Notes: generated by a model from the letters alone, not told the origin. 64,000 nt of DNA from Prunus persica (GCF_000346465.2 NC_034014.1:529781-593780); one strand, 5' to 3'; positions 34,856-52,502 are shown, counted from the first letter of the stretch. Translations and numbers: made by a program.

Positions 34856-35498
34856 AGTATAGCCGCACGGCTATACTTTTAACATATTCTATTTATAGTA
34901 TAGCCGATCGGTATTCTGTTTATATTCGGCTATACTCTTTAATACATTCCATTTATAGAGTCCAGCCGCACGGCTATACTGTTAGATATTCTGTTTATAG
35001 AGTATTGTCACGCAGCTATACTATTTGATATTCTATTTATAGAGTATTTTAGAAAGAAATAGTACAACCGACCGGTTATAATGGTTTTTTTTTCCAATTT
35101 TTTATAAAAGAAATAGTATAGCCGATCGGCTCCCTAATTTTTCAAAAAGAAATAATATCGCCGCGCAGCTATACTGAGTTTTTCCAATTTTTAATAAAAG
35201 AAATAATATCGCCGCTCGGCTATACTAAGTTTGTTCCCCAATTTTTCAAAAAGAAATAATATCGCCGTACGGCTATACTCAGATTTGCCCAAACTTTTTA
35301 AAAGAACTAGGTTTTTCCCACTTTTTTAAAAATAACAGTATAGCCGGCCGGCTATAGTCGGTTTGTGCACTTTGTAAAAGCGATCGTATAGCCAAGCGGC
35401 TATACAGGGGTTTTTAAATTTTTTAATTGAAGAAACAGTATAGCCGGTCGGCTATACTGGGTTTTTTCCTAATTTTTCAAAAAAAAGTATAGCCGCAC
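34856..35498. repeat. palindrome-unit tandem array, block C
   Basis: About 14 units of the family in blocks A and B. The first few, with TATTCTATTTATAGAGTA spacers, differ from the later ones, which have the T-run/A-run spacers of block A. Centres vary (GC, AT, TC, TA, GG). The last unit is cut within its palindrome at 35498, where the right 165-bp repeat begins. Confidence 0.9.
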
Positions 35499-35663
35499 GG
35501 TGCTTATGTGTTCGATCAAACGCTATTAATTGCTACTCTTTTTCAAGTTTTTCAATGATATAAGCTTGAATATAAATTCTTTTCCAAGCATGCAATGTAT
35601 ATCCCATCTCATAGAATTCCATTATCTGATCATATGGCCTATTAGAGACTTTATCAAGGGTGA
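35499..35663. repeat. 165-bp direct repeat, right copy
   Basis: Second copy of 30334-30498. From its end the phytoene synthase pseudogene continues normally with exon 4 sequence (ATGGACACAAGAAAATTTT), so this copy is the one collinear with the downstream exons. Confidence 0.9.
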
Positions 35664-37520
35664 ATGGACACAAGAAAATTTTGGTACCATAATTTTCAAG
35701 AACTTTACCTTTACTGTTACTATGGCGGGGCTGGGACGGTTGGCTCAATGAGTATTTACTGTTATGGGAATTGCACCAGATTCTGTGTTTTCTGCTCAAG
35801 GTGTATATGAAGCTGCAATTTATTTAGGCATTGCAAATCAACTAACCAACATCCTTTTAGAGACGTTGGGGAGGGGTAAGCTAAGCTTCTTTAATATGTA
35901 CTCTATAAAACACAGTCATTTTTAATTTCTTCACTCACTTCATCTCTCTGATATATTTTCCTGTTAGCTTTTTTTTCCTAGTGCTACGAATGGGAGAGTT
36001 TATCTTCCCCAAGTGGAGCTTGCACAATTTGGGTTATCCGATGAAGATGTTTTTTCAAGAAATAACTGATCAATGGAGAGAGTTCATGAAAGAACAGATT
36101 GCAAGAGCTAGGATATATTTCAACCTGGCAGAGGAGGGAGTTTCTCAGCCTTGCAAGGCTAGCCGTTGGCCGGTATATACCTCTTTACATTTTGACACCA
36201 TATGTGCATTAAAGCGTTGCTATTGATCTTGCTTAACAGTGAAGGCACAATATTGAACCATAACTTGAAAGAGGGAATGGCCATGGCACCAGAAAATTGT
36301 TCCCATTCCTATCTGCCACAAGGCCAGATCATTTCGAATACTAGAACACAGATCATACTACTTGATAAAATACAAAGGTAAAACTAGATAAAAATGTCTC
36401 TTAAAGACAAACACTACAATAATGAATGTATTTGCAGCATTGCAGTTGTGTTGCAGCTGTTGCTGAGTAATTTAATTTGTTCATAAATAAATAAATAAAC
36501 CCTATTGTCCTCCTACGTGCAGGAATGGTTGTTTTCCTGTAATGATCTGCAATGGTTTCGCCGGTGTGGTCAGCGTTATTGATGGCATCTTGGATGCTAT
36601 TGAAGACAAGACAACGATTATGATAACTTGACAAAGAAAGCATATGTAGGGAGAGCTAAGAAACTTCTCATGCTGTCTTTGACATACAGAAGATCCATCT
36701 CTATAAACACAAAGCTGTAAGATTTATGTTTACTCAAGAAAGTAGGTTTAGCTGAATGATCCATCAGTGTGATAGAGAGTTGTATTTATAAACAAATTAC
36801 AAGAGCTGGTTACATAGATAAGATAGGACTCCTTCTTGATAAGGCAATCCTTGTATCAGAATTTAAAATACAAATACAACAGACTTTCAAACTGTGAAAC
36901 GTACAAACAATATCATGAGTTTGAATTCAAATCTGAGGATAGCCTCTGACTAACATCCCCCAGCAAGCTGACAGCACGAGACACAACTGGAAGCTTGGAC
37001 ACCAACAATTTGAAACGAGCAGAGGACAAGCCTTTGCTAAACAAATCAGCCAAGTGGTCCAGAAAACAAATGAAATTAACAGCAAGCTCACCTCAAATGA
37101 CCTTTTCCCCAACATAATGATAGTCCACCTCAAGATGTTTGGTGCGACAGTGAAACACGGGATTGGAAGCAAGAGCAATCGAGGAGATGTTATCACACCA
37201 AATAGTGGGTCTGGATAAGGGCAACTGCAAATCATGAAACAACGGGCGAAGCCATGACAATTCAGCCGCAGTATATGCCAGTTGACGGTACTCAGCCTCT
37301 GTGCTTGACCGGGATACTGTTTTCTGCTTTTTAGAGCTCCATGACACCAAATTGGTACCAACATAAACACAATATCATGAGTTTGAATTCAAATATGAGG
37401 ATAGCCTCTGACTAACAAAAGCTTCTTCATATCTTATCTCTCAATAATAAAAGTCGTTCAAGCTAGCAAATTAATGTGATTATGTAAAGTCCTCTTGATA
37501 AAGAAGCTGAAATTACATCT
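35664..37520 (+). pseudogene. phytoene synthase pseudogene, 3' part
   Basis: Exon 4 (to about 35875), exon 5 (about 35982-36172) and exon 6 (from about 36590) align in order with the intact gene. Defects: a 2-bp insertion in exon 4 before the second Asp-rich motif, substitutions such as the loss of the Met-Arg start of exon 5, and small indels in exon 6. The last exon is split by a copia deletion derivative at 36716-37417. After it, GATAAAGAAGCTGAAATTACA near 37497 matches the 3' end of the intact gene at 44258. Confidence 0.88.
36716..37417 (-). mobile_element. internally deleted Ty1/copia LTR element
   Basis: Minus-strand order: 48 bp of 5' LTR (37417-37370, starting TGTTAG), an RNase H domain fragment (37369 to about 36960; motifs SRSSTEAEYRQLA and TKHLEVDYHYV), a purine-rich tract GGGGGA, then a 3' LTR of 240 bp (36955-36716, ending TTACA). 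The 48-bp LTR start is present at both ends. A 5-bp target duplication AAAGC flanks the element (36711-36715 and 37418-37422). Gag, protease, integrase and most of reverse transcriptase are gone, and the RNase H frame has an in-frame TGA at about 37091. It cannot move by itself. Confidence 0.9.
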
Positions 37521-37938
37521 GTCAAATTACCAAGAACAGAGCTATACCATACCAATCTCTGCTTGATCACCTTTTTATGATTATTGTATACATGTCTCAT
37601 TCAGTTGCTTGCACTCAAGGAATCAAATTGACCTAATAGATCTCTGAGAATTATCACTTGCCCCCCTGGCTGGCCAACTCTGGCACCAAAGATTCATACC
37701 AAGATTCTAAAACAGGATGTGATCAGAGCTTGCTTAGATGTATATCAACTCCCCACAACACCCATCAACCAAAACAATGTAGACAAATACCTGCTGATCA
37801 GTAATACCTATGTTATAAAATAAATAAATAAAGCATACAATAATATTGAGAGGAAAAAAAAGTACAAAACAATTTAGACAATGTGGTTGTTTTGTGTATT
37901 TCACTTAAGAATAAGATGTTCAAGATAAAAAGTAGAAA

Positions 37939-38010
37939 TGCGTCTGCCGGGAGTCGAACCCGGGTCTATTGCTTGGAAGGCAATTATCCTAACCGTTGGA
38001 CTACAAACGC
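37939..38010 (-). tRNA. tRNA-Gly (TCC), copy 3
   Basis: Identical over 72 nt to copy 2, with anticodon TCC. The minus-strand downstream flank has TTTTT within 15 bases. It lies about 155 bp from the start codon of the oppositely oriented plastid membrane protein gene, so the two promoters are close together. Confidence 0.95.
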
Positions 38011-38166
38011 AGATGATATCAAAATATCTAGAATGCATTTATCACTGAAAAACAGAGTGCCAGGAAAAATAAAAATAAAAGAAATTTTATGAGACTGCCG
38101 AGTGCCACAGAGAGTCTATACAAACTCTATTTCATTGTGTCTCAGCGTGTATCCGAAACTGCAGCA

Positions 38167-38716
38167 ATGGAGTCCATTTCTCTGACGCATGCATTCTCTG
38201 CAACAAATCACAGCTTTCGATGGAGAAGAAAAAGGAACCCAGAAAAGCCATTTCACAGCCAAAGGTTTCACCTTCACAAACCAACTGGGCGACTTCAGAA
38301 AATCAATTCCAAACACTCGGATTTCCAAGGTACACCCATCCAATCCTTTGCCAATTGCTTGGGATTCCTTCATTTGAAGAAAGATAACTTCTTTATTTGG
38401 TATCTGAGAAAACCCAGGAAAAGTTATGAAGAAGGATTGAAAAAACCCTTCTATATTCAGCTGCACTGTTGCTTTTTGGCACTGGCGCTAATAATTTCTT
38501 TGCGTTTTTCGAATTTAAAGACAAAGATGGTTGAAAGCCATGATTTTATTATTATGATTTTGCCCTGCTCTTTAAGTAATTCACCCCTTCTGTCAGACGT
38601 GTACTCATCATTTCAAAACTTTCAACTAGCATATTTTATTTTCTTACGAAGCTGAATCATATATTTTTTTTTTTGGTCGAATCTGAATCATATATATATA
38701 TATGCGCGTTTGTCTG

Positions 38717-38762
<46 letters not shown>

Positions 38763-40465
38763 TAATCATAGGATAATAATTAACTCAAAGCTGGTTTCAT
38801 TTTGGTTGTATCAAATCCATTACAAATCTAAGTTTGAATTATTGAATGCCTGTGAAATTTTAAAGTAATTAACTTTTGTCAAATATGTACCTATATTTGG
38901 TTTTTCAAATAATCAAATGACATTGGAGGAGAGGGAATACAAACTTGGTACCTCGGATGGATGTAGGTTTGTAAGCTACTTGCTCCCACTATGGACAGGT
39001 TTCATGAATACAAGTGGCAAGTTTCATGTATGTAGGCATAAATGTTGTAAATTTCTCACCAGTGTGGCCGGCTAACTGCATACATCGTTTGTTTTCTATA
39101 TGTTTCCACATTAGATTCTATTAATTTTTCAATAAGCTAAAAGTTCTCCCTTTTTATCTTTAGATTTAAAGGGCTATGCAAAGCCTTCACGTCTCTTGCC
39201 AGCTACAGAAGTGAAAGTCTGCACAGATAACTCAGTGGTAAAGGCTTTCTCATCTTTAAGTGATGATGGATCTCAGTCTCTATGTAAGGTTAAGTTAGGT
39301 ACTAGTAATGTTTATGGCTCAAGTCTCTCTGACTTGAATGCTGGAATCCTCCTGTGTGTGATAGACGAAAACGGTGACTCCATATTACAGAGGATGCCCT
39401 CGAGTTTGATAACAGATCATTCTACAGAGTCAGAGGATGGCATACTTCACTTTCAACGAGGTTCTGTTGATGAGTTCACCTTTGAGGGACCTAAACTTGG
39501 AAAAGTTGAAGCCGTTTGGATCAGTCTTGAATCAGGTAGTCTTTACTAGAATTAGTTTAGCATCTGGAGGCCAAGTATAAGGCTATAAGCCGCTGAACAC
39601 TTTTATAATAGCAGATTCACTATTTGTAGTCCTGTCTCTATATATATGTGTACTAGTTCAATTTCTGTAGAATCAGAAAGTGTGAGCTAAAAAAACTGGC
39701 TTTACCCATGTTTGACCAAATCATGCTAACAATTGTTCTTTAAACCCTCCAAGGTCAGGCCAATGGAGGTTAGGAAGTGTGAGCTTGACCGTTATTTGTG
39801 GGCAACAAAGTTCTTTGGAGGAAAAAGATGGAGAAAAACTTCAGTATATTGGTTTCAATTACAACTTTGAGGTTGATGATATCTTGCTGGGGGAGGGAAG
39901 TGATAGTTCCATGGTGGAACTTAGACCTTGCCTTGTCACCAAGCTATCTGGGGTTGACCCTTTCACTGTCTTCAATAAAAGCATCCCTGAATCAACTATG
40001 CTTGTGGGCCGTGGGATATCAAACGAGGAAACCATGAGAGAATATGAAGATTTGAAGTTATCTTTGCTACTTTACGATGCCATGCTGATCTTTGTTGGTA
40101 CATCAGTCGCATCCTTCTCAGCGGGGGAAGAGGTGAGTTTTGCGTTTTTAACTGGTGGGATTGGCGGCTTCTTGTATCTGCTGCTACTGCAAAGGTCTGT
40201 TGATGGATTACCTGCTCCAGAATTGACTTCCAGTAACACAGGAAGGCCCAACCAAATCTTTGGAGGATCTAAGGGCCGAATATTTGTTCTTGCATTGGCG
40301 ATTGGTTTTGCTTTATTCACAGTGAAGTATGGCTCGGGGGATGCCCCCATGGAATTCACACCTAAGGAACTCATGGCTGGGATGATCGGATTTCTTGCAT
40401 GTAAAGTTGCTGTGGTGTTGGCAGCAGTTAAGCCCATGCGAATTAGTCTAAAGATAAACGAGTGA
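38167..40465 (+). CDS. predicted plastid membrane protein with PLAT/LH2-like region
   Basis: Three exons (38167-38329, 39164-39535, 39759-40465) give 413 residues. The N-terminus is rich in Ser, Arg, Lys and His with few acidic residues, like a chloroplast transit peptide. Residues about 65-215 look like a PLAT/LH2-type beta domain (KVKLGTS..., ESGQWRLGSVSLTVI). The C-terminal half has about four hydrophobic helices (around LLLYDAMLIFVGTS, FAFLTGGIGGFLYLLLL, IFVLALAIGFALF, MIGFLACKVAVVLAAV). The exon 2/3 junction was placed to give the W-R-L-G-S-V continuation; an alternative AG 7 bp upstream gives a stop. I recognise it as a conserved green-lineage protein of unknown biochemical role. It may correspond to the Arabidopsis virescence protein VIR3, but I am not sure. 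Confidence 0.78.
38711..38761. repeat. (TG)n(AG)n compound microsatellite in intron 1
   Basis: A CTG/TG run passes directly into ten or more AG units inside the first intron of the plastid protein gene. Confidence 0.9.
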
Positions 40466-42306
40466 TATATCATCTCTGTTTCCACTTTGAGGAAGAACGA
40501 GAGAGGTGGAAAGATTTACAAACTTGTATAGGACCTTCAATGGAGACAACCCAGCTGTATTGCATATATTAGGCAAAAGAGCTGCAGATTATTACACTCA
40601 AGTAACACATCATTAAAGTTAATAGAACGAAAATTGTTCTGTTCTTAGAATTCACTGTTGAACTATTTTTTTACCCACTTGTTTTCATCTGGCCAACGTT
40701 AAGTTGCTCGATCGGTACATCAAATATAAAACCAAACTTGTTTCTTCCGACAAAAGCAGTGAAACATGTCATGGAAACACGTTGTTCTCCATGTCAATAT
40801 TAAGTTAATGAAGATGCACATGCATGGAAGATGTGTTTCATCAGTCAAAGATTGCATTATTTTTTAACATAGTTATTTTATATGTTACTTCATCAGCATA
40901 CAACAGCGCTGTTATGCATCAACTTCTTGCTTTAATTTATCTTCATTGTCCCATCCTCTCCACCCCGAGAAAATTCTGGATCAACTCATGCCATTTCATG
41001 AGCAAATAATACTTTGATATTGGACAGATTTGAGATCCAACATTATTTTATATATGATCTTTCCCAATTCCAATATATGTGCTCCCCAAAGAGAATACAT
41101 ACTGTTGTGGAACCTTTGCTGCCATGGCCATGACAGCAAGGCCAGGCCCTGGTTGTTCCCCTTTCCTCCAGCTAGCAAAAAATTATTAATGCTCTGTTTC
41201 AGCATTGTCAACAAAAGTGGAGAAAAATTGAAAGCTAGATTTTGAAATATGAAAATATTATGTATCTGTTTTGCAACGATTTTGAAATGAAAGCCCTGCA
41301 TCTTGACATCTGAAATCTTAAGATGATCTCCAATTCAATCTTCCCCAATGCAAAGTTAAAAGTGTTATATCCCAAGTCAATAACTGGCCAAAAGAAAGAA
41401 CTACATGGTCAATTTTGTCACTTATTCCTTTTTTTTTTTTTTTTTGGAAAAATTAGAAGGGGTAAAACTCACACACAAGCGTACTATGGGAGTTTGAATC
41501 CAAAACCACTTGAGAACACACCAAAACCTGGACCAATTCAACTAACACCCCATTGGCCAAACCTCTCATTGTTTTTTATCTCCAATGTCAGGAGATGTTT
41601 AGCAATTATAATTAAGTATTTTCCAGGCCTACTTTAGCATACTTCTCATACAAAATGACGACAATTTAATCTGTTTCATCATTGTTTTTTACACATGTTT
41701 ATTTAACTAGTGTGGGAATCTCTTCCACATAAGCACCCTAAATCTAAACATCGCTCCAGGACAAAACACCAAAAAAAGCACCAAGGAGATTTAAGGGGTA
41801 TCTTATGCTTATAAAGATTCTATTTTGAGATTACACAACAAGACAGTCTGCAACAATGCTTGGGTAGATAAGCTTAAAGACAACACTTCCACTTTGTAAA
41901 ACACGTCACTTCCTCCCACCCAACAAGGTTGTTGTATTTAAGTTATGTTTGTTAGTTGACACTGTATTATCTACCATAACTTTTTATTTTAAACCAGAAA
42001 GAGGTAAAACTTATCAGAAACATATTTTGGCCTTTCAAAATTACCATACAAAAAAATGTAACATTTGTAAATAAATTGAGGTAAAAAAGTCTTGAACATA
42101 ATATCCAAGGCCGTTGCAGTAGTGGGCCAGACCTGCATAACAGTCAACAAAGTACATCCAAATCTCCTAGCTACAGTAGGATACCACATGAAAGAGAGGT
42201 ATTTAAATGCAGAGGAGGTGTTCATACATTATTTCATATTCTCAATCTTTCTTTCTAGACCTTTTTTTTTTTTTTGTTTGGGTAAAGAAATAAAAGAAAT
42301 TGCCAA
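40466..42306. other. 5' flank of phytoene synthase
   Basis: No other gene seen. Parts from about 41120 (CATGACAGCAAGGCCAGGC) and 41840-41880 (TGGGTAGATAAGC) are collinear with the flank of the pseudogene at 29.6-29.75 kb, so the promoter was duplicated with it. A poly-T run lies at 41430-41446. Confidence 0.55.
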
Positions 42307-44240
42307 ATGTGTTCAACATTTTCCCTCGCAGCAAAGACTTACATTAGAGAGAGCAATGGAATTCGACATCGAAAATCCATGGTCACAGCAAAAAGAGCTG
42401 AAGTGATTACAGCTCCCAAGCAAAGAAGCAGACCTGTTTTTCCTGAGTTATCAATACAAGGCATTCCTATTGATGATTTACATGTACAAGAAATTGTTCA
42501 AAGGCAGTCTCAGACTTACAGCATGGACAGAGAAGGCGGCCGCAGAAAGCCACAGTTCTGTCCTAGCTTTCTTGAAGAAGCATATGAAAGGTGCAGGAAC
42601 ATTTGTGCAGAATATGCTAAGACATTCTATCTAGGTCCAACTTCATTACCCTTATTTTTTCTTCCCAACAAATTTTTTTAACTGCATTCTAATTAGTGAT
42701 CACTTTTTTCATGAATATGAGATTCAATTCTGGTGCACTCTCTTGATGCAGGCACTTTACTAATGACAGAGGAGCGTCAAAAGGCAATATGGGCAATCTA
42801 CGGTAAGAATTATAACTTCAAGTTCTTATATAGTAGCCAGTGTTGGAAGAAAAATCATGTTCATAAATGAAGGTTAATATGTTTGTAATGTAAACAAGCA
42901 ACTATAAGTTTAATCTTTTGGAAATCGAATGCAGTTTGGTGTAGAAGAACAGATGAACTGGTGGATGGCCCCAATTCTGTCTACATGAGCTCTGAAGTTC
43001 TTGATAGATGGGAAGAGAGGCTGCAAGACATTTTCGAAGGACGGCCTTACGACATGCTTGATGCTGCATTAACACACACAGTTTTCAGTTTCCCCTTAGA
43101 CATCAAGGTGGGTGCTTAGAGAATATCCCATTAAATTCAAGAAAATGATTCCTTGTAAAAGTGGTAGCAGCCATTTTCATCTGATAGAATATCCTTGTTG
43201 TGACCAAAGCCTTTCAGAGACATGATCGAGGGTATGAGAATGGACACAAGAAAATGTCGCTACCAGAATTTTCAAGAGCTTTATCTTTACTGCTACTACG
43301 TGGCAGGGACGGTCGGCCTAATGAGTGTTCCTGTGATGGGAATTGCACCAGATTCTCTGATTTCTGCTCAAAGCACATATGATGCTGCACTATATCTGGG
43401 CATCGGAAATCAACTCACAAACATCCTTAGAGATGTGGGGGAAGAGTAGGTTTCTTTAACATGTACTAATTGATCATTTTCAGTTTCTTCATTCACTTTG
43501 TCTCTCTGATCAATTTTTTATGTTCTTCTTTTTTTCTAGTGCTATGAGAGGGAGAGTTTATCTTCCCCAAGATGAGCTAGCACAGTTCGGGTTAGGCGAT
43601 AACGACGTTTTCTCAAGAAAGGTGACTGGTCAGTGGAGAGAGTTCATGAAAGAACAGATTACAAGAGCAAGGTTCTATTTCAACCTGGCAGAGGAGGGAG
43701 CTTCTCAGCTTGACAAGGCTAGCCGTTGGCCGGTATATACCTCTTCCTTCCATAATTATATTTTTTTAATCATCTTGCGTAGCAGTTGAAGGTTCAATTC
43801 AATTACCAAAGAACCAAGGTGTGGATCATTTCAGAGGCTAGAAAACAAACCATTGCACTTCAAAGAAAACGTCAACTAATAGAATACACAAACACAAACA
43901 ACAAAAACGAATGTGGTGTTGTTTTGCCTGTTTGACGTTTATATATGCTGCTTTCAACTTGTGCGGGTTGAAAAACATAGTGTATCCATCAACAAAGAAA
44001 AGTTTATTATTCTGATGATGATGATGTACTTTTGTTTTGCAGGTATGGTCATCGCTACTGATTTATCGTAACATCTTGGATGCGATTGAGGATAACGATT
44101 ACGATAACTTGACAAAGAGAGCATATGTAAGGAGAGCTAAGAAACTTCTCATGTTGCCTTTGGCTTACTCAAGATCTCTGTCAACAAGTAGCTTGCTCTC
44201 TCAGCAGCACAAGAACGTAAGGAGTACAAAATCGTTTTGA
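42307..44240 (+). CDS. PSY3: phytoene synthase, PSY3-like
   Basis: Six exons (42307-42634, 42752-42802, 42935-43107, 43210-43445, 43540-43732, 44043-44240) give 392 residues. The squalene/phytoene synthase domain runs from about residue 85. Both Asp-rich motifs are intact, DELVD at 133-137 and DVGED at 259-263, and [11 protein letters not shown] and [13 protein letters not shown] are canonical. It condenses two geranylgeranyl diphosphates to phytoene, the entry step of carotenoid synthesis in plastids. The first 80 or so residues should hold the transit peptide. N- and C-terminal sequence ([28 protein letters not shown] end) departs from the leaf PSY1/2 type. It fits the dicot PSY3 clade, tied to root mycorrhizal apocarotenoids and strigolactones; that subtype is inference. 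A broken copy lies at 29.6-37.5 kb. Confidence 0.88.
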
Positions 44241-45086
44241 TAAAGAAAGAAGAAGGCTGAAATTATATCAAATTAATGAGAAATATGTTTTGCGTGTAAC
44301 AAAGCTGTGTGTAAATTCTGTACATGTTTACTGTTTAAAGATGTAAACACTTTTCTTATTAACGTTAGCGCATCTATCTCATTTTCAACTTTATAATTGT
44401 TATTTTACTCTATCTAATGGAAAGCACATCTTTAATGGGTAACAAGATTAAGATACTTGTAGTCGTCCAAATGGCGGTCCTAAGGCTTGTACACCTGGCA
44501 GACAATTCAGAATCTTAAAATGGAGAAGGCCAGACTGGCTTAAAAAGTACACGGTGTTGGTATGATACAATACTGAAGTTGAGAAAAGTGAAATGTAACG
44601 GTTTGTGTGAAGGAGAAAAAAGGGAGAACTGCCAGACTATAAATTGAATTAGACTATGGGAAAAAAAAATTAAAATTAAATAATAAACCTATTGGAGAAC
44701 ATTGTATTCATTACTAAGGGGAAAAAATAATAAAAGCACCCATTATAGGAAGTGAGCTCATCATCCCTCTACAGATCACCAACCCCCAAAAAAACCATCC
44801 TTCTACAGAAAAATTAAATTTAAAAAAAAAAAAAATCAGAACAGAAGATGCCACATTGTTTGCTGGAAATGGTACATATGCTGCAACTGTGTCGCCACCT
44901 CGGATGCTTCCTTTTGCAGAGACTCGAGTACAATCCAAGGAACCCTCACCTGCCAATCTTACACGATTTTCCACAACCGACCACTATTGTGAAACTATAA
45001 CCTTAGAGTTAAGTAGAGCCCTCGATACATAAACCTTCTAGCAGGCAACCACAGCAGGTAATTCAGCAACTGATTTGGCAGTATCA
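44241..45086. other. intergenic between convergent PSY and PP2A genes
   Basis: 3' UTRs of both genes and AT-rich sequence. An A-rich run lies at 44819-44834. No additional gene recognised. Confidence 0.5.
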
Positions 45087-50799
<5,713 letters not shown>

Positions 50800-50942
50800 C
50801 CTGTTCCTCCTTCACTTCCTCTTCCCGGAACCGCACCGTTTTTCACAGATCAAGATGCCCTCCGAAGCCCAAACCCTGGATCTGTAGAAAACCCTAGATT
50901 TCTCCTCCTCTTCTTCTTCTTCGTTTTCTTCTTCGAACTTCT

Positions 50943-50945
<3 letters not shown>

Positions 50946-50977
<32 letters not shown>
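50946..50977. repeat. (AG)n microsatellite in PP2A leader region
   Basis: About 16 AG repeats (CT on the gene strand), 150 bp upstream of the PP2A start codon. CT-rich leaders are common in plant housekeeping genes. Confidence 0.85.
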
Positions 50978-50979
<2 letters not shown>

Positions 50980-52380
50980 GTGGTGGAGAAACCAAGGCTT
51001 TTTAGTTGTTTTGAATTTTTCCTTCTTTTTCTTTTTTCACTCTCTGGCACTCTCTTTTTGGATTTAATTTATATTTATATTTATATTTTATTTTGGTCTT
51101 GGGAGTTTAAAACGATAAATGGGATTGTAGATGGGCTACGCGCGTGTGATGATTGGACCAATGCATGGGCTTTGCCCTGCCGAGCGTGTGGGAGTTTTGA
51201 TTGGGTGGGTTTGAAGGGCGCGTGAGAGACAAGGTATATATATGTCTGTTGTTATTTAAGATTGTGGATGTAAATCATGGATCAACGCAAGTGCGAGATG
51301 TTTTTTCAACAAATAAAGTAACAATTCAACACTCATATTCAAACTTTCAATCCAACCAAATTACAAAACAACTTTAAATTCCAAAATACAAAAGGTGCCT
51401 CGCATTTAAAAAAAAAAATACAAACGGTGCCTAGTCATTGAAACAAAACAACTTTAAAAAAAATGCAAAGTACCCACTAGTGTAGTAGTTTGGAGTATTT
51501 ACTCTCTCAGGCAAGGTCTTGGATTCGAGTCTTAATATCCGTGTTGTGTGTGTGAGTTTAATATGCTATCGCCCCTTTCAATAGGAAAGGACCTCAAAAA
51601 AAAAAACAAAAAAACAAAAAACAAAAAAAAAAACAACTTAAATCGTCACACATTGTCGATGTGGGTTAGATTGATTGGCTATAGTAGTATGCCAGTCTCA
51701 TTATACCCAAGTTTGTTTGAGTCTCTATTTTTATAAATTATAATAATTTATAATATCACTTGTGAAAAAAAAAAAATTAAACCACATTCTTCATAGTTTC
51801 TTGGATGGAATTGTTAGGAACCTTATGGTGGAATAGGGTAACTAACTGAGAGTAATTTAGATTATTATTTGTGTCAGCAAACAAATAAAATTAACATGTA
51901 TTGACAAGTTTTGTATGGTTTAGGGGAAAATTAGCTTTAAAAAATGTATTTGTTGTAAATTGACATTATTAATTTCAAAAAATACTTAATTAATATTAAT
52001 TAATTATTTTAAAAAATGTGTGGACTTTAATTTTCCTCGGGACAAAATTTTCATTTGTAGAGCTAATTACTTAATATTTTTTCAATAATAATCATTTGTT
52101 AATTACTTAATATTTTTAATTAAGTAGTATCTTAGTTTTATTTAATTAATATAATTAGTAATTAGCTTTTAGTTATTATTTCTTTAGTGAATAATTAGTA
52201 TTTTAATATTTTAATTAGTTTCATAAATTACTTAATATTTAATTATTTTGAATTATTTTGTGAACTTTAAAAATTAGTTTTCATTTCCAAAGTTATTTTA
52301 AAAATAGTTTCGATTATTTAAAAATCCTAGAAAATTATTTTAAGTACCCAAAAATATTTTAATTTTAGTATTCCAAAATT

Positions 52381-52470
52381 GGATTTTAGCCTCCAAACCC
52401 TAAATTGGAGTCTCAAACCAAAAACCCTAGTTTCCGAACTTGTTCCAAGGTTGTTCTCAAGCCTCGAACC
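52381..52470. repeat. 90-bp duplicated segment, copy 1
   Basis: GGATTTTA...CCAAACCCTAAA...CTCAAACCAAAAACCCTAG...CCGAACTTGTTCCAA...CTCAAGCCTCGAACC recurs in the same order at 52698-52787. Confidence 0.8.
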
Positions 52471-52502
52471 CTAAACCCCTTGCAACGAAAATTCGTCGCA
52501 AC

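Noticed and set aside
30499..35498. Helitron or Pack-MULE identity for the composite insertion
   Set aside because: No TC/CTRR ends with a terminal hairpin and no long terminal inverted repeats could be seen; the 165-bp flanks are too long for a target duplication. Left open in the findings.
35981..36226. Open frame of 81 codons as a new gene
   Set aside because: It is the exon 5 region of the phytoene synthase pseudogene read in the wrong frame.
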